A stretch of DNA of 64,000 bases from Chthonomonas sp. (lineage in GTDB: Bacteria > Armatimonadota > Fimbriimonadia > Fimbriimonadales > Fimbriimonadaceae), in contig JAEURR010000005.1 of the NCBI GenBank assembly GCA_016788115.1, positions 372,001 to 436,000 of the forward strand, in the 5' to 3' direction. The position numbers were made by a program, and so were the translations under genes. Position 1 is the stretch's first letter; the number at the start of each line of letters is the position of its first letter. A model generated the notes under the pieces. That model was not told the DNA's origin. It did not search any database and saw nothing but the letters and a program-made list of their open reading frames with translations. This document shows, one piece after another, positions 51,753-61,318 of this stretch.

Positions 51753-53174
51753 ATGGCGACCTTACCCAGCGAGAATAAGACCCTCCTGACCGATCACCGT
51801 TCGTATGCGGCGCTCGACGAGATTCTGGGCGGCTTGGTCCTCAACCAGAGGCAGCACCAAGACAACAAGAAGTGGTTCCGCTTGCTCGGAATCGGCTTCC
51901 TGGGCGTCAACTTGATGCTGGTCTCGATCGCCTGGCTGCTGTACCAAGGCATCGGTGTCTGGGGTAACAACCAGCCCGTCGGATGGGGTTTCGATATCAT
52001 CAACTTCGTCTGGTGGATCGGTATCGGCCACGCGGGCACTCTGATCTCGGCAGTCTTGCTGCTCCTGCGACAGCAATGGCGCAACTCGATCAACCGCTTT
52101 GCCGAAGCCATGACCCTGTTCGCGGTCATGTGCGCGGGTCTGTATCCGCTTCTGCATACAGGTCGCCCATGGGTCGCGTACTGGCTGTTCCCCTATCCTA
52201 ACGTTTTGGGGATGTGGCCACAGTTCCGCTCGCCGCTCATCTGGGACGTCTTTGCGGTTTCCACGTACATCACGATTTCGGCGGTGTTCTGGTTCGTCGG
52301 TCTAATCCCCGACTTTGCCACGATGCGAGACCGCAGCCCCAAACTGTGGCAACGCAAGCTGTGGGGAACGCTGGCCGCTGGCTGGCGCGGCTCGACCAAG
52401 CACTGGCACCGCTACGAGGCGGCGTACCTCATCCTCGCTGGTCTTTCGACCCCACTCGTTCTTTCGGTCCACTCGATCGTGTCCTTCGACTTCGCCGTCT
52501 CGATTGTCCCGGGCTGGAACGTCACGATCTTCCCGCCGTACTTCGTTGCCGGCGCCGTCTTCGCCGGTTTCGCCATGGTTATCACCTTCGCGATCCCGCT
52601 TCGGCATTGGTACAACCTGAAGGGCATCATCACGATGAAGCATATCGACTGGATGGCGAAGATCATGCTGTCCACCGGCCTCATCGTCTTCTATGGCTAC
52701 ATCATGGAAGTCTTCTACGCCTGGTACAGCGGCAACCCGTACGAACTCTTCCTGAAGGAGAACCGCATGTCCGGTCCATACGCCTGGGCGTTCTGGTCAC
52801 TCTGGGTGTGCAACGGCCTGATCCCACAGATGCTCTGGTTCCCCAAGATTCGCCAGAACCTGACGGTCCTGTTCATCATCTGTCAGTTCGTTTCGATCGG
52901 CATGTGGCTCGAACGGTTCGTCATCATCCCGATGTCGCTGCACCGCGACTACGTCCCAAGCGCCTGGGGGCTCTATACGCCCACCATGTGGGACTGGGGA
53001 ATGTTCCTCGGCACGATCGGCTTCTTCGTCTTCTTGATGATGCTCTTCGTGCGGTTTGTCCCGATGATCAATATCTTTGAAATGAAGGATCTGCTTGAAC
53101 GCATTCGCCACGAAGACCACGACTCGCACGGCCACGAGCCGGTGGGCGCGGCTACGGAAGGAGGCGCTCTCTAA
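51753..53174 (+). CDS. actC: Alternative complex III, NrfD-like quinol-binding membrane subunit ActC
   Basis: 473 residues. Multi-pass membrane protein (about ten hydrophobic helices) of the NrfD/PsrC type, e.g. WWIGIGHAGTLISAVLLLLRQQW, HSIVSFDFAVSIVPGWN and PPYFVAGAVFAGFAMVITF. Conserved His and Asp/Glu line the menaquinol site and a proposed proton channel in solved relatives. It starts one base after actB ends. Paralogous to ActF further down. The C-terminal tail is His/Asp/Glu-rich. Confidence 0.93.
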   Translation: MATLPSENKTLLTDHRSYAALDEILGGLVLNQRQHQDNKKWFRLLGIGFLGVNLMLVSIAWLLYQGIGVWGNNQPVGWGFDIINFVWWIGIGHAGTLISAVLLLLRQQWRNSINRFAEAMTLFAVMCAGLYPLLHTGRPWVAYWLFPYPNVLGMWPQFRSPLIWDVFAVSTYITISAVFWFVGLIPDFATMRDRSPKLWQRKLWGTLAAGWRGSTKHWHRYEAAYLILAGLSTPLVLSVHSIVSFDFAVSIVPGWNVTIFPPYFVAGAVFAGFAMVITFAIPLRHWYNLKGIITMKHIDWMAKIMLSTGLIVFYGYIMEVFYAWYSGNPYELFLKENRMSGPYAWAFWSLWVCNGLIPQMLWFPKIRQNLTVLFIICQFVSIGMWLERFVIIPMSLHRDYVPSAWGLYTPTMWDWGMFLGTIGFFVFLMMLFVRFVPMINIFEMKDLLERIRHEDHDSHGHEPVGAATEGGAL

Positions 53175-53176
53175 TC

Positions 53177-53752
53177 ATGGCTGCCGTCGCAATACAAAAC
53201 GATCCGATGTTCCACGGCATCGTGGCGGAGTTCCACGCTTCGGAAGACATTCTGCGGGCCGCAAACCGCGTCCGAGAGGCTGGCTACACTCAGCTCGATT
53301 GCTACACGCCGTTCCCGGTCCACGGGCTCGATGACGCCATCGGCTTCAAGTGCGCCAAGGTTCAGTGGTCGATCTTCCTCGCGGGATTGGCCGGACTGGT
53401 GACCGGTATGGGACTGGAAGCGTGGGTGAACATGGTGGGCTACCCGATGAACGTCGGTGGTCGACCCAAGTTCAGCTGGCCGAGCTTCATCCCCGTGGCG
53501 TACGAGTGCACGATCTTGTTCGCGGGCCTGGCGGCAGCGATCTCGATGCTGCTGTTCAATGGTCTGCCCCGGCCATACCACCCGATCTTCAACACGCCCA
53601 ACTTCGAGCGGGCCTCGCAGGACACTTTCTTCCTTTGCGTGGAGAAGTCCGATCCCAATTTCGACGAGAAGGAAGTTCACGCGCTGCTTCAGAAGCTTGG
53701 CGCAGTCAACGTGAGCAACGTGTACGGCGAAGAGCCGGAGGAAAGTAAGTGA
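53177..53752 (+). CDS. actD: Alternative complex III subunit ActD (DUF3341)
   Basis: 191 residues. The N-terminal soluble part (FHGIVAEFHASEDILRAANR, QLDCYTPFPVHGLDDAIG) and two membrane helices (about 75-95 and 112-135, flanking a loop with YPMNVGGRPKFSWP) match the DUF3341/ActD family, a structural membrane subunit of the complex. The stop overlaps the actE start (GTGA). Confidence 0.9.
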   Translation: MAAVAIQNDPMFHGIVAEFHASEDILRAANRVREAGYTQLDCYTPFPVHGLDDAIGFKCAKVQWSIFLAGLAGLVTGMGLEAWVNMVGYPMNVGGRPKFSWPSFIPVAYECTILFAGLAAAISMLLFNGLPRPYHPIFNTPNFERASQDTFFLCVEKSDPNFDEKEVHALLQKLGAVNVSNVYGEEPEESK

Positions 53753-54417
53753 GTCGATCCCAACTGCGCTCCATCACGCTGCTGGCGTGCGCTGGCGTGG
53801 TGATGACTGGATGCCACACCGACATGTGGGTCCAGCCCAAGCACCACCATCCGTACCAGAAGAACGAGCTGTTTGACGATGGCATGAGCTCGCGGCCACT
53901 CGTCGAGGGCACGGTCCCCATGGGCGGCGCAAAGACCGACAGCGCACGATTCGAGGGGCGCGTGGACGGCAAGCTCGTGAACGCACTCCCGGCCACGCTC
54001 ACGATCCTTGGCGAAAAGGTGGATACCAAGAAGGACCTGAAGAAGGTTTTGCAGCGCGGTCAAGAGCGATTCCACATCTATTGCTCGCACTGCCACGGCG
54101 ACACGGGCGACGGCAAGGGGATGATCTCGCAGCGCGGATTGGTCCTCAAGCGCCCGCCAGCCAGCTACCACACGGATCGCCTGCGCAATATGCCGTTGGG
54201 CCACTTCTACAACGTCATCGCACGCGGCTACGGCACGATGTACAGCCAAGCGAGCCGCGTGAAGACCGACGACCGCTGGGCGATCGTAGCCTACATTCGG
54301 GCGCTGCAGATGAGCCAGAACACCAAAGCCAGCGAATTGACCGCCGAAGAGTTGAAAATGCTGAACAATCCCGGATCGACGAAACCGACAGTTGAGAAGA
54401 CGGGAGGGCACGAATGA
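53749..54417 (+). CDS. actE: Alternative complex III monoheme cytochrome c subunit ActE
   Basis: 222 residues from a GTG in the overlap with actD. An N-terminal hydrophobic region with lipobox MTGC marks a lipoprotein; the known ActE is lipid-anchored. The single heme motif CSHCH sits in IYCSHCHGDTGDGKG (about 110-118), followed by RNMPLGHFYNVIARGYGTM with a possible Met ligand. It would be the exit carrier towards the oxidase. The stop overlaps the start of actF (ATGA). Confidence 0.92.
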   Translation: MSRSQLRSITLLACAGVVMTGCHTDMWVQPKHHHPYQKNELFDDGMSSRPLVEGTVPMGGAKTDSARFEGRVDGKLVNALPATLTILGEKVDTKKDLKKVLQRGQERFHIYCSHCHGDTGDGKGMISQRGLVLKRPPASYHTDRLRNMPLGHFYNVIARGYGTMYSQASRVKTDDRWAIVAYIRALQMSQNTKASELTAEELKMLNNPGSTKPTVEKTGGHE

Positions 54418-55607
54418 GCGAGCAGCACAACAATGCTCCTGGCTTGAACTTTGCCCGCCTAGGTAACACCGGCTTGATCCTCGCGATCATGGGCGTCGCA
54501 GTCACGATCCTGAGCTACACCGTTTCGAAAGAGACGTTCCTGAGCTCTTACGTTTTTTCGTACATGTTCTGGGTGTCGCTGACGCTGGGCTGCCTTGGGT
54601 TGGTCACGCTGCATCACACGGTGCGCGGCAGCTGGGGACTGGCGACGCTGCGGCTCTTCGAAGCGGGCGGTGGACCCCGCATGCTCATCACCTTCTTGCT
54701 GCTCTTCGCGCCAATCGCGCTGGGCATCAATGAGGTCTACCACCACTGGACCCATCCAGATCCGGCGGACCTGATTCTGGCCCACAAGCAAGGCTATTTG
54801 AACGTTCCGTTCTTCCTTGCGCGCACGGTGCTCTACTTCCTCGTCTGGATCGGGTTCTCGGCGTACTTCAAGCGCAGTACCCGCCAAGACGACAACTCTC
54901 CCGACCCACGACTGGGAGCCAAGCGCTCTTCGTGGGGCGCGGGCGGGATCATCGCGTTCGTCATCACGATGACCTTCGCGATCACCGACTGGGTGATGTC
55001 GCTCGATCCGCACTGGTTCTCCACCATCTACGGTTTCCTTTTTGTGATCTACTCCTCGCTGGCGGCACTCTCGCTCGCGACGTTCATCATCACCCGATAC
55101 AAGAACGTTGAGCCCTACAAGAGTGTGGTGACCCCCGCGCTGCAACGCGACCTCGGCAACCTGCTGTTCATGTTCACCATGCTGTGGGGATACATGACGG
55201 TCAGCCAGTTCCTAATCATCTGGTCGGGCAACTTGCCGGAGTTCACGTCCTACTTCGCAAACCGACAGGGTGGGTTCTGGAACCTCCTCGGCGCGTTCAA
55301 TGTGTTCTTCGCATTCTTCCTGCCCTGGACCGCGCTGCTCTCGCCGCGCGCCAAGCGAGACACCAACAAGCTGATGTGGCTGGCGGTACTGATCTTCGTG
55401 ATGCGTATCCCGGACTGGTACTGGATCATCATCCCGTTCTTCCGCGATCACTTCGCATGGACGGACGTCACCTGCTTCCTGAGCTTGGGCGCATTCTGGT
55501 TCTGGACTTTCGGCAAGGAAGCAAGCCAATCGAATCTTCTCCCTGCTCACGATCAACGCCTTGTCGAGACCAAGAAACAATCGGAGGCTGCTCATGTCCA
55601 CGCATAA
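54414..55607 (+). CDS. actF: Alternative complex III, second quinone-binding-type membrane subunit ActF
   Basis: 397 residues. About ten membrane helices; segments such as LGCLGLVTLHHTVRGSWGL, LDPHWFSTIYGFLF, MLWGYMTVSQFLIIWSGN and PWTALLSPRAKRD match the ActF relatives, which resemble ActC. It stands after actE with a 4-base overlap and has a C-terminal polar tail containing the start of the next gene (14-base overlap). Confidence 0.92.
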   Translation: MSEQHNNAPGLNFARLGNTGLILAIMGVAVTILSYTVSKETFLSSYVFSYMFWVSLTLGCLGLVTLHHTVRGSWGLATLRLFEAGGGPRMLITFLLLFAPIALGINEVYHHWTHPDPADLILAHKQGYLNVPFFLARTVLYFLVWIGFSAYFKRSTRQDDNSPDPRLGAKRSSWGAGGIIAFVITMTFAITDWVMSLDPHWFSTIYGFLFVIYSSLAALSLATFIITRYKNVEPYKSVVTPALQRDLGNLLFMFTMLWGYMTVSQFLIIWSGNLPEFTSYFANRQGGFWNLLGAFNVFFAFFLPWTALLSPRAKRDTNKLMWLAVLIFVMRIPDWYWIIIPFFRDHFAWTDVTCFLSLGAFWFWTFGKEASQSNLLPAHDQRLVETKKQSEAAHVHA

Positions 55608-56049
55608 CGAACCTGAGAACCCACAAGAACTTGAGAAAGCCGTCAGCGCCGGTTACGAGCATCGAGACTTTGACTTCGGCAAGATCGGCAAGGGATCGAG
55701 CGTTAGCCTTGTGATACTGTGCGCGGTGTCGCTGGTAGCCACATTCCTCGTGCTCATGATCTACGACCGTGTCGTCCAGGGCCGCAGCTCGTTCATGTCC
55801 ACCTTCGACCGACAGTCGCCGAGCGGGCGTGCAACGCTTCCGCCTGCGCCGCTGCTCCAAAGCAACATCACCGCGAAGACCGACATCGCCGACCTACGCA
55901 AGGCTGAGCTCGAAGCGATGACAACCTACGGTTATGTGGACAAGGAAAAGGGCATCGTGCGCATCCCGGTGGATGCGGCGATCGACCGACTGGCCAAAAC
56001 GGGGCTTAGCGCGTCAGCCCCGGCCGCCCAGGAGGCAACAACTCCGTGA
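55594..56049 (+). CDS. Single-helix membrane protein of the respiratory cluster, unknown
   Basis: 151 residues from ATG 55594, with GGAGG at 55583-55587. The N-terminus is polar (STHNEPENPQELEKAVSAG), one hydrophobic helix spans about 35-57 (SVSLVILCAVSLVATFLVLMI), and the remainder is periplasmic-looking with a C-terminal segment (TTYGYVDKEKGIVRIPVDAAID). It overlaps the end of actF by 14 bases, and its stop overlaps the SCO gene. It may be an accessory subunit like ActG of other alternative complex III operons, or an assembly factor; no family is recognised. Confidence 0.7.
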   Translation: MSTHNEPENPQELEKAVSAGYEHRDFDFGKIGKGSSVSLVILCAVSLVATFLVLMIYDRVVQGRSSFMSTFDRQSPSGRATLPPAPLLQSNITAKTDIADLRKAELEAMTTYGYVDKEKGIVRIPVDAAIDRLAKTGLSASAPAAQEATTP

Positions 56050-56885
56050 CATACCGAGCCGCACTGGGTGTTTGCGCGTTGGCATTGATGCCGTGGGTGT
56101 CCCACGCTCAATACACTGATTCGTCGGGCGCACTCAACCCGAAGATTACGGACAACATCGGCATCGATGACAAGCGTCGATCGATCGTGCCCCTGGCTAC
56201 CGAGTTCACGGACGAGTCCGGCAAGAAGATCTTGCTACGCGACGTCATCAAGACGCGCCCCGTGATCGTCATGCCGATCTTCTACAACTGCAACAGCTCC
56301 TGCAACCTGATCTTTAATGGCGTGCTGGACTGTGTCCGTGACTTCAAGACTTTCCGACTTGGCCAGGATTACGATATGGTCTGCATCAGCATCGACCCGG
56401 CCGAAACCGCAAAGGATGCGATGAAGAAAAAGGGACTGATCAGCGAAGTCGTCCACGATACGCTACATAAGCAAGGTGTCGAGAACGGATGGCACTTTCT
56501 CACCGGCTCGCCAAAGTCGGTCCAGACCGTGACTCAGGCGCTCGGCTTTCGCTATCAGCTCAAGCAAACTGCGGATGGAACCCTGATCAATCACCCGGCT
56601 GGGATCATGATCCTCACCCGCGACGGCGTCATTTCCCGCTACTTCTATGGCGTGGACTACGTGCCCAAGATGGTGATGGACGCGCTGAAGACCGCAGACG
56701 CGCAAAAGATTGGTCCGGAAGCACAGAAGATCCTATTCGGATGCCTGGAGTACGACCCTACCAAGGGCAAGTACAAGCTCGTCGTCTTGCAAGCACTCAA
56801 GGTCAGCGGTATCGCGACCGTTCTCGCTCTGATCTGCAGCATCGTCGTCATGGAGCGACGCCGACGGACGAGCACACCCAATTGA
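56046..56885 (+). CDS. SCO1/SenC family copper chaperone
   Basis: 279 residues from a GTG overlapping the previous stop. A signal peptide (ALALMPWVSHA) leads to the thioredoxin-like SCO domain with the copper motif CNSSC (FYNCNSSCNLIF, about 82-86) and the expected later His near DGTLINHPAG; SIDPAETAKDA is also typical. A C-terminal hydrophobic helix (IATVLALICSIVV) adds membrane attachment. It delivers copper to the CuA site of the oxidase subunit II encoded next. Confidence 0.93.
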   Translation: MTYRAALGVCALALMPWVSHAQYTDSSGALNPKITDNIGIDDKRRSIVPLATEFTDESGKKILLRDVIKTRPVIVMPIFYNCNSSCNLIFNGVLDCVRDFKTFRLGQDYDMVCISIDPAETAKDAMKKKGLISEVVHDTLHKQGVENGWHFLTGSPKSVQTVTQALGFRYQLKQTADGTLINHPAGIMILTRDGVISRYFYGVDYVPKMVMDALKTADAQKIGPEAQKILFGCLEYDPTKGKYKLVVLQALKVSGIATVLALICSIVVMERRRRTSTPN

Positions 56886-56916
56886 AAATGAAGTCATCTG
56901 CCAAGGATTCGCAACA

Positions 56917-57954
56917 ATGAACAACTGGACGATTCGGTTTGCGCCAGAAAAAGCAAGTAACTTTGCTGGGCCGCACGATGCGCTGTTCTACACGATCAGC
57001 GCGCTGGCTGCGGTCTTCACGCTAATCGTGGGCGTGATGGTGATCTACTTCGTCGCGAAGTATCGACGAGGCACCCATGTCGATCGCTCCAATCCGGTTC
57101 ATGACAATCACAAGCTGGAGATGATCTTCCTTGGGATCCCAACACTCTTGGGCCTAGGCATCTTCGCGTGGTCTTCCAAGATCTACCTGGACATGCGCAC
57201 ACCGCCGAAGGACGCTTACGAGATTTTCGTCATCGGAAAGCAGTGGATGTGGCATGTGCAACACCCGAACGGAGTTCGTGAGAACAATGAGATTCACCTG
57301 CCCATCGGACGACCGGTCAAGGTCACGATGATCTCGCAAGACGTGATCCACGGTTTCTATCTCCCCGAGATGCGGGTGCAGTACCACGTGGTGCCGGGCC
57401 GGTACACGCAGCTCTGGTTTGAACCAACCAAGACGGGCAAGTTCCACCTCTTCTGCACAATCCACTGTGGCACGCAGCACTCGGAGATGGGTGGCTACGT
57501 CTACGTGAATTCGCAACGAGAATTTGACGAATGGCTTGCCTCGGGCGGCAACCGCTTCAATCCAAAGCCGAAGACCATCGTCGAGCAAGGCAAATATTAC
57601 TACGACGAGTTTAACTGCGGTTCGTGCCACGGTCCGAATAACACCTCCGATGGCCCGTCTCTGGTCGGAATTTATAACACGCGCCGCGAGTTTGAGAATG
57701 GCACTTCGGGCACCGTCGATCAGAACTACATTCGTGAGTCGATCATCAACCCGTACGGCCGAATCACGAAGGGCTATGACACGAGCATGCCTGTGTACGA
57801 GTACAAGAAGCAGATCAGCGAAGAGCAGCTGCTGGCCATCGTCGAATACATCCGATCTATGACCCCTGGAGCGGCCGCTGTACCAGCATCCGCCGGGAAC
57901 CCGACACCAGCCGGTGCAGCGACTCCGGCGCAACCTGAGAGGCAGCAATTATGA
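56917..57954 (+). CDS. ctaC: Cytochrome c oxidase subunit II with fused cytochrome c (caa3 type)
   Basis: 345 residues. Two N-terminal membrane helices (about 25-50 and 70-90), then the cupredoxin domain with the CuA motif [12 protein letters not shown] (about 168-179). The C-terminal part carries a heme motif CGSCH (about 230-234, [19 protein letters not shown]), the fused cytochrome c that marks a caa3-type oxidase. A Pro/Ala tail closes the protein. The stop overlaps the subunit I start (ATGA at 57951-57954). Confidence 0.95.
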   Translation: MNNWTIRFAPEKASNFAGPHDALFYTISALAAVFTLIVGVMVIYFVAKYRRGTHVDRSNPVHDNHKLEMIFLGIPTLLGLGIFAWSSKIYLDMRTPPKDAYEIFVIGKQWMWHVQHPNGVRENNEIHLPIGRPVKVTMISQDVIHGFYLPEMRVQYHVVPGRYTQLWFEPTKTGKFHLFCTIHCGTQHSEMGGYVYVNSQREFDEWLASGGNRFNPKPKTIVEQGKYYYDEFNCGSCHGPNNTSDGPSLVGIYNTRREFENGTSGTVDQNYIRESIINPYGRITKGYDTSMPVYEYKKQISEEQLLAIVEYIRSMTPGAAAVPASAGNPTPAGAATPAQPERQQL

Positions 57955-59618
57955 GCGAGGTGTCCACACACAGCGCAACCACTGAGAAGGTCAACTACTT
58001 AAACGTCTCGCACACCTTGAAGTCCTGGCTGTTGACCAAGGACCACAAGCGGATCGCGATGCTGTATCTCATCAGCGTCACGTTCTTCTTCTTCCTGGGT
58101 TCCTTGGCCGCCTCGATGGTTCGCATCGAGTTGACGTCGCCGCGCGGCCTGCTGATGGCCAGCGAAACGTACAACAAGATGTTCACCGCCCATGGCGTGA
58201 TCATGATCTTCTTCTTCCTGCTCGTCGCCATTCCGGCGGTGTTCGGGAACTTTTTGGTGCCATTGATGGTGGGTGCCCGGGACCTTGCATTCCCCAGGCT
58301 CAACCTGCTGAGCTGGTACCTCTTCATGATCGCGGGCCTGTTCGGCTTGGTTGCCATGATGTGGGGAGGCGTCGATACCGGCTGGACCTTCTACACCCCG
58401 CTGAGCTCCATGTATTCGAACTCGCAGGTGACGATGGTGCTCGTCGGAGCGTTCATTGCGGGCTTTTCCAGCATCGCAACGGCCGTCAACTTCATCGCAA
58501 CCATTCATAAGATGCGCGCTCCCGGCATGACTTGGTGGCGACTGCCGCTCTTCATCTGGGGCCACTACGCGACTTCGCTTATCATCCTTCTGGGCACGCC
58601 CGTCGTCGCCATCACGCTGCTGCTGGTGGTGCTTGAGCGCACGATCCACCTGGGCGTTTTCAGCCCAGAGTTGGGTGGCGACCCGGTGCTCTTCCAGCAC
58701 ATGTTTTGGTTCTACTCGCACCCGGCGGTCTACATCATGATCCTGCCGGCCATGGGTGTCATCAGCGAGATCATCTCGTGCTTCTCGCGAAGCCGCATCT
58801 TCGGTTACCGATTCGTGGCGATGTCATCGCTCGGTATCGCCGGTCTCGGCTTCTTGGTCTGGGGACACCACATGTTCATCTCCAGCCAATCGATGTACCA
58901 GGGCGTGTTCTTCTCGCTCGTGAGCTTCCTCGTCGCGGTCCCGAGCGCCATCAAGGTGTTCAACTGGTCGTTCACGATGATCAAGGGTTCGATCTGGTTG
59001 AGCGCACCCATGGTCTACGCCATCGGCTTCTTGGGGCTCTTCGTCATCGGCGGTCTCACCGGCCTGTACCTGGCCTCGCTGGCCACAGACGTCCACCTCA
59101 CCGGTACGTACTTCATCGTCGCGCACTTCCACTACGTCATGGTCGGTGGAACGGTGCTCGCGTTCCTGGGCGCATTGCACTTCTGGTGGCCCAAGATGAC
59201 GGGCCGTATGTATCCCGAGACGCTGGCAAAGTACAACGCCGTGGTCGTCTTCCTAGGTTTCAACCTTACGTTCTTCCCGCAGTTCATCGCGGGCTACATG
59301 GGGATGCCGCGACGGTACCACTACTACTACTTCAACACGGACTTCCAGATCTGGCAGATCGCTTCGACCCTCGGGTCTTCGGTCCTCGCCGTCGGATTCA
59401 TCCTTCCCGCCTTCTACCTGCTCAAATCGCTCAAGAGCGGCAAGCTCGCTCCACCCAACCCGTGGGGCGCGAAGGGCTTGGAATGGGAGACCGATTCGCC
59501 TCCAGATCCACACAACTTCCACGAGATCCCGGTCATCACCGGCGATGCCTACGACTACGACGCAGAAGCGGATGAGCGCGTTTACGAACGCGAGCGAGCC
59601 GCTCGAGGGGAGGACTAA
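57951..59618 (+). CDS. ctaD: Cytochrome c oxidase subunit I
   Basis: 555 residues. Twelve or so membrane helices. The low-spin heme His is in [10 protein letters not shown], the CuB/heme a3 region in [13 protein letters not shown] (with the His-Tyr pair) and GHHMF, and the last heme ligands in HFHYVMVG. This is the catalytic core of an A-type heme-copper oxidase reducing oxygen while pumping protons. The gene lies between subunit II and subunit III in the usual order. Confidence 0.96.
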   Translation: MSEVSTHSATTEKVNYLNVSHTLKSWLLTKDHKRIAMLYLISVTFFFFLGSLAASMVRIELTSPRGLLMASETYNKMFTAHGVIMIFFFLLVAIPAVFGNFLVPLMVGARDLAFPRLNLLSWYLFMIAGLFGLVAMMWGGVDTGWTFYTPLSSMYSNSQVTMVLVGAFIAGFSSIATAVNFIATIHKMRAPGMTWWRLPLFIWGHYATSLIILLGTPVVAITLLLVVLERTIHLGVFSPELGGDPVLFQHMFWFYSHPAVYIMILPAMGVISEIISCFSRSRIFGYRFVAMSSLGIAGLGFLVWGHHMFISSQSMYQGVFFSLVSFLVAVPSAIKVFNWSFTMIKGSIWLSAPMVYAIGFLGLFVIGGLTGLYLASLATDVHLTGTYFIVAHFHYVMVGGTVLAFLGALHFWWPKMTGRMYPETLAKYNAVVVFLGFNLTFFPQFIAGYMGMPRRYHYYYFNTDFQIWQIASTLGSSVLAVGFILPAFYLLKSLKSGKLAPPNPWGAKGLEWETDSPPDPHNFHEIPVITGDAYDYDAEADERVYERERAARGED

Positions 59619-59620
59619 CG

Positions 59621-60298
59621 ATGGGCCACGGGCACAGCGATCGCTTAGCTCCGGGCGAGTACGGAGCGGTCTTCGAGCAGTTCGAAGATCTCGAACAGCA
59701 GAACGAGAGCTACGTCGTCGGCATGTGGGCGTTCTTGGTCACCGAAGTCATGTTCTTCGGAGCCCTCTTCTGGATGTACAGCCTGTACCGCTGGAAGCAC
59801 CAGCCGTACTGGTACGAAGTCCACAAAGAACTGCACATTCCGATGGGCGGCCTCAACACGGTCATCCTCCTGACTTCGTCCTTCACGATGGCGATGGCGG
59901 TCTACTACGCGCAGCACCGGCAAAAGCGTGCTCAGCTTATGTGTCTGGGCGCGACGATTGCGTGCGCTTGCGGATTCTTGGTTGTTAAGTTCTTCGAGTA
60001 CAAGGAGAAGATTGCGCACCACCTGCTGCCAGGCGCGAACTTCCAGTGGCACAACGACAAGGTGCCCGCGGGCGTCGCTGAGCTCTTCTTCAGCCTGTAC
60101 TTCGCCATGACGGGGCTGCACGGCCTTCACGTCATCATCGGCATCCTCATCATCGGAACCTTGGCAATCCTCGTCCACCGCGACAGCGTGTTTGTCAAGA
60201 ACGACTACATCCCGACCGAGCTCATCGGTCTCTACTGGCACTTTGTGGACCTCGTGTGGATCTTCCTATTCCCGTTGTTCTACTTGATGCCCCAATAA
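59621..60298 (+). CDS. ctaE: Cytochrome c oxidase subunit III
   Basis: 225 residues with about five membrane helices. FLVTEVMFFGALFW (helix I of the family with the conserved Glu), FFEYKEKI, LYFAMTGLHGLHVIIG and YWHFVDLVWIFLFPLFY are the usual subunit III signatures. It starts two bases after the subunit I stop. Confidence 0.95.
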   Translation: MGHGHSDRLAPGEYGAVFEQFEDLEQQNESYVVGMWAFLVTEVMFFGALFWMYSLYRWKHQPYWYEVHKELHIPMGGLNTVILLTSSFTMAMAVYYAQHRQKRAQLMCLGATIACACGFLVVKFFEYKEKIAHHLLPGANFQWHNDKVPAGVAELFFSLYFAMTGLHGLHVIIGILIIGTLAILVHRDSVFVKNDYIPTELIGLYWHFVDLVWIFLFPLFYLMPQ

Positions 60299-60302
60299 CG
60301 CC

Positions 60303-60713
60303 ATGGCCGGAAAAACTCACGCTCATCCAACTAGGTTCGAACTCGGGAGAAACTTCTTCCTGCTGATGGTGTTCATGGGAATCACCGTGTTCGTGGCCTA
60401 CTTCCCAGTACACGCGTTCTCGGGTCCCTGGAACTCGTTCATCAACAACGTGATCGCCATGGGCATCGCGGTCATCAAAGCCTGCCTCGTCATCTGGTTC
60501 TTCATGGGGGTCAAGTACTCGTCCAACCTGACCAAGATGTACGTCGTGCTCGGCTTCGGGACGTTCCTGCTGATGTTCCTGTCGTTCATCGACTACGGCA
60601 CGCGCCGCTATGAGCCGGTGCGAGGCTGGGAGAAGCAGACCCCTACCGCGCTGCAGCGCGTAAGGGACAATACTCCGATTGAGAACACGGGTCTCGGAGA
60701 TCCTACGCCCTAA
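60303..60713 (+). CDS. ctaF: Cytochrome c oxidase subunit IV
   Basis: 136 residues. Three hydrophobic helices (FFLLMVFMGITVFVAY, IAMGIAVIKACLVIWFFMG and YVVLGFGTFLLMFLSFI) with a K in the second, as in the small subunit IV of caa3 oxidases. It is the last gene of the respiratory run; its stop overlaps the stop of the convergent plsC (CTAA). A strong hairpin just inside plsC may end its transcript. Confidence 0.9.
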   Translation: MAGKTHAHPTRFELGRNFFLLMVFMGITVFVAYFPVHAFSGPWNSFINNVIAMGIAVIKACLVIWFFMGVKYSSNLTKMYVVLGFGTFLLMFLSFIDYGTRRYEPVRGWEKQTPTALQRVRDNTPIENTGLGDPTP

Positions 60714-61318
60714 TCAAGGGTTTCGCCGGTCAGCCGTTTGAGCTCGCCCTCTACCCAGAGGGCGAGCTCTTCGTTCGAGTCGTCGTTGGTGACCATACGC
60801 CGATCGCCAAACTCCGCGCGGATGGAATGAAGGCTTGGTCGAGGCACCAGACTGCCGTAGGGCATCACTCGGTTCGTCCCTTGCAGACCCAAGCACACCA
60901 TCGGAACCCCCGCTTGGCGTGCCACGAGCATTGCTCCGGGCAACACCTCTTGAAGTAGGCCCGTGGCACTGAGCTGGCCCTCCGGGAAGATGCATACGCA
61001 GTGCCCAGCCTTCAGGCGGTTGATCGCCTCGCGCAGTGCGCCTCGGTCTGGAGCGCCGCGTTTCACCGGAAACGCTTGCCACCAACGCAAGAACCAGCCA
61101 ACGCTCGGCATTTCGAAGAGCTCACTCTTCGCCATGAAGTGGACGTGCCTTGGGGTCGCGATTTGGACCACTGGTGGATCACAGTCCGACCGGTGGTTGG
61201 CGACGATGAGCACTGCTCCCTTGTCGGGCACCGACGCGCTACCGCGCACCCGGACCGCACCGAGCACCCAGAACAGCCCTCGCGCAATCCCAACCACCAG
61301 CCGGTAGCCGAGCTTCAA
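60710..61318 (-). CDS. plsC: 1-acyl-sn-glycerol-3-phosphate acyltransferase PlsC
   Basis: 202 residues. The HX4D acyltransferase motif is in NHRSDCD (about 37-43), and the second site is FPEGQLS (about 112-118). It makes phosphatidic acid from lysophosphatidate at the inner membrane. The N-terminal hydrophobic stretch (LVVGIARGLFWVLGAVRV) fits membrane attachment. The start overlaps the purN stop by four bases. Confidence 0.92.
   Translation of the reverse strand: MKLGYRLVVGIARGLFWVLGAVRVRGSASVPDKGAVLIVANHRSDCDPPVVQIATPRHVHFMAKSELFEMPSVGWFLRWWQAFPVKRGAPDRGALREAINRLKAGHCVCIFPEGQLSATGLLQEVLPGAMLVARQAGVPMVCLGLQGTNRVMPYGSLVPRPSLHSIRAEFGDRRMVTNDDSNEELALWVEGELKRLTGETLD
60740..60769 (+). terminator. 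Strong hairpin inside 3' end of plsC, likely ctaF terminator
   Basis: A 13-bp perfect stem (arms 60740-60752 and 60757-60769) with a 4-base loop ACCC, starting 27 bases after the ctaF stop. The + strand continues with TTCGTTCG, so the tail is only weakly T-rich. On the other strand the same bases encode plsC residues near its C-terminus (EELALWVEGELK region). It may terminate or protect the long respiratory transcript. Confidence 0.6.

Noticed and set aside
58706-59575. 289-codon open frame on the + strand
   Set aside because: Lies within subunit I of the oxidase in another frame; Arg/His/Pro-rich shadow.
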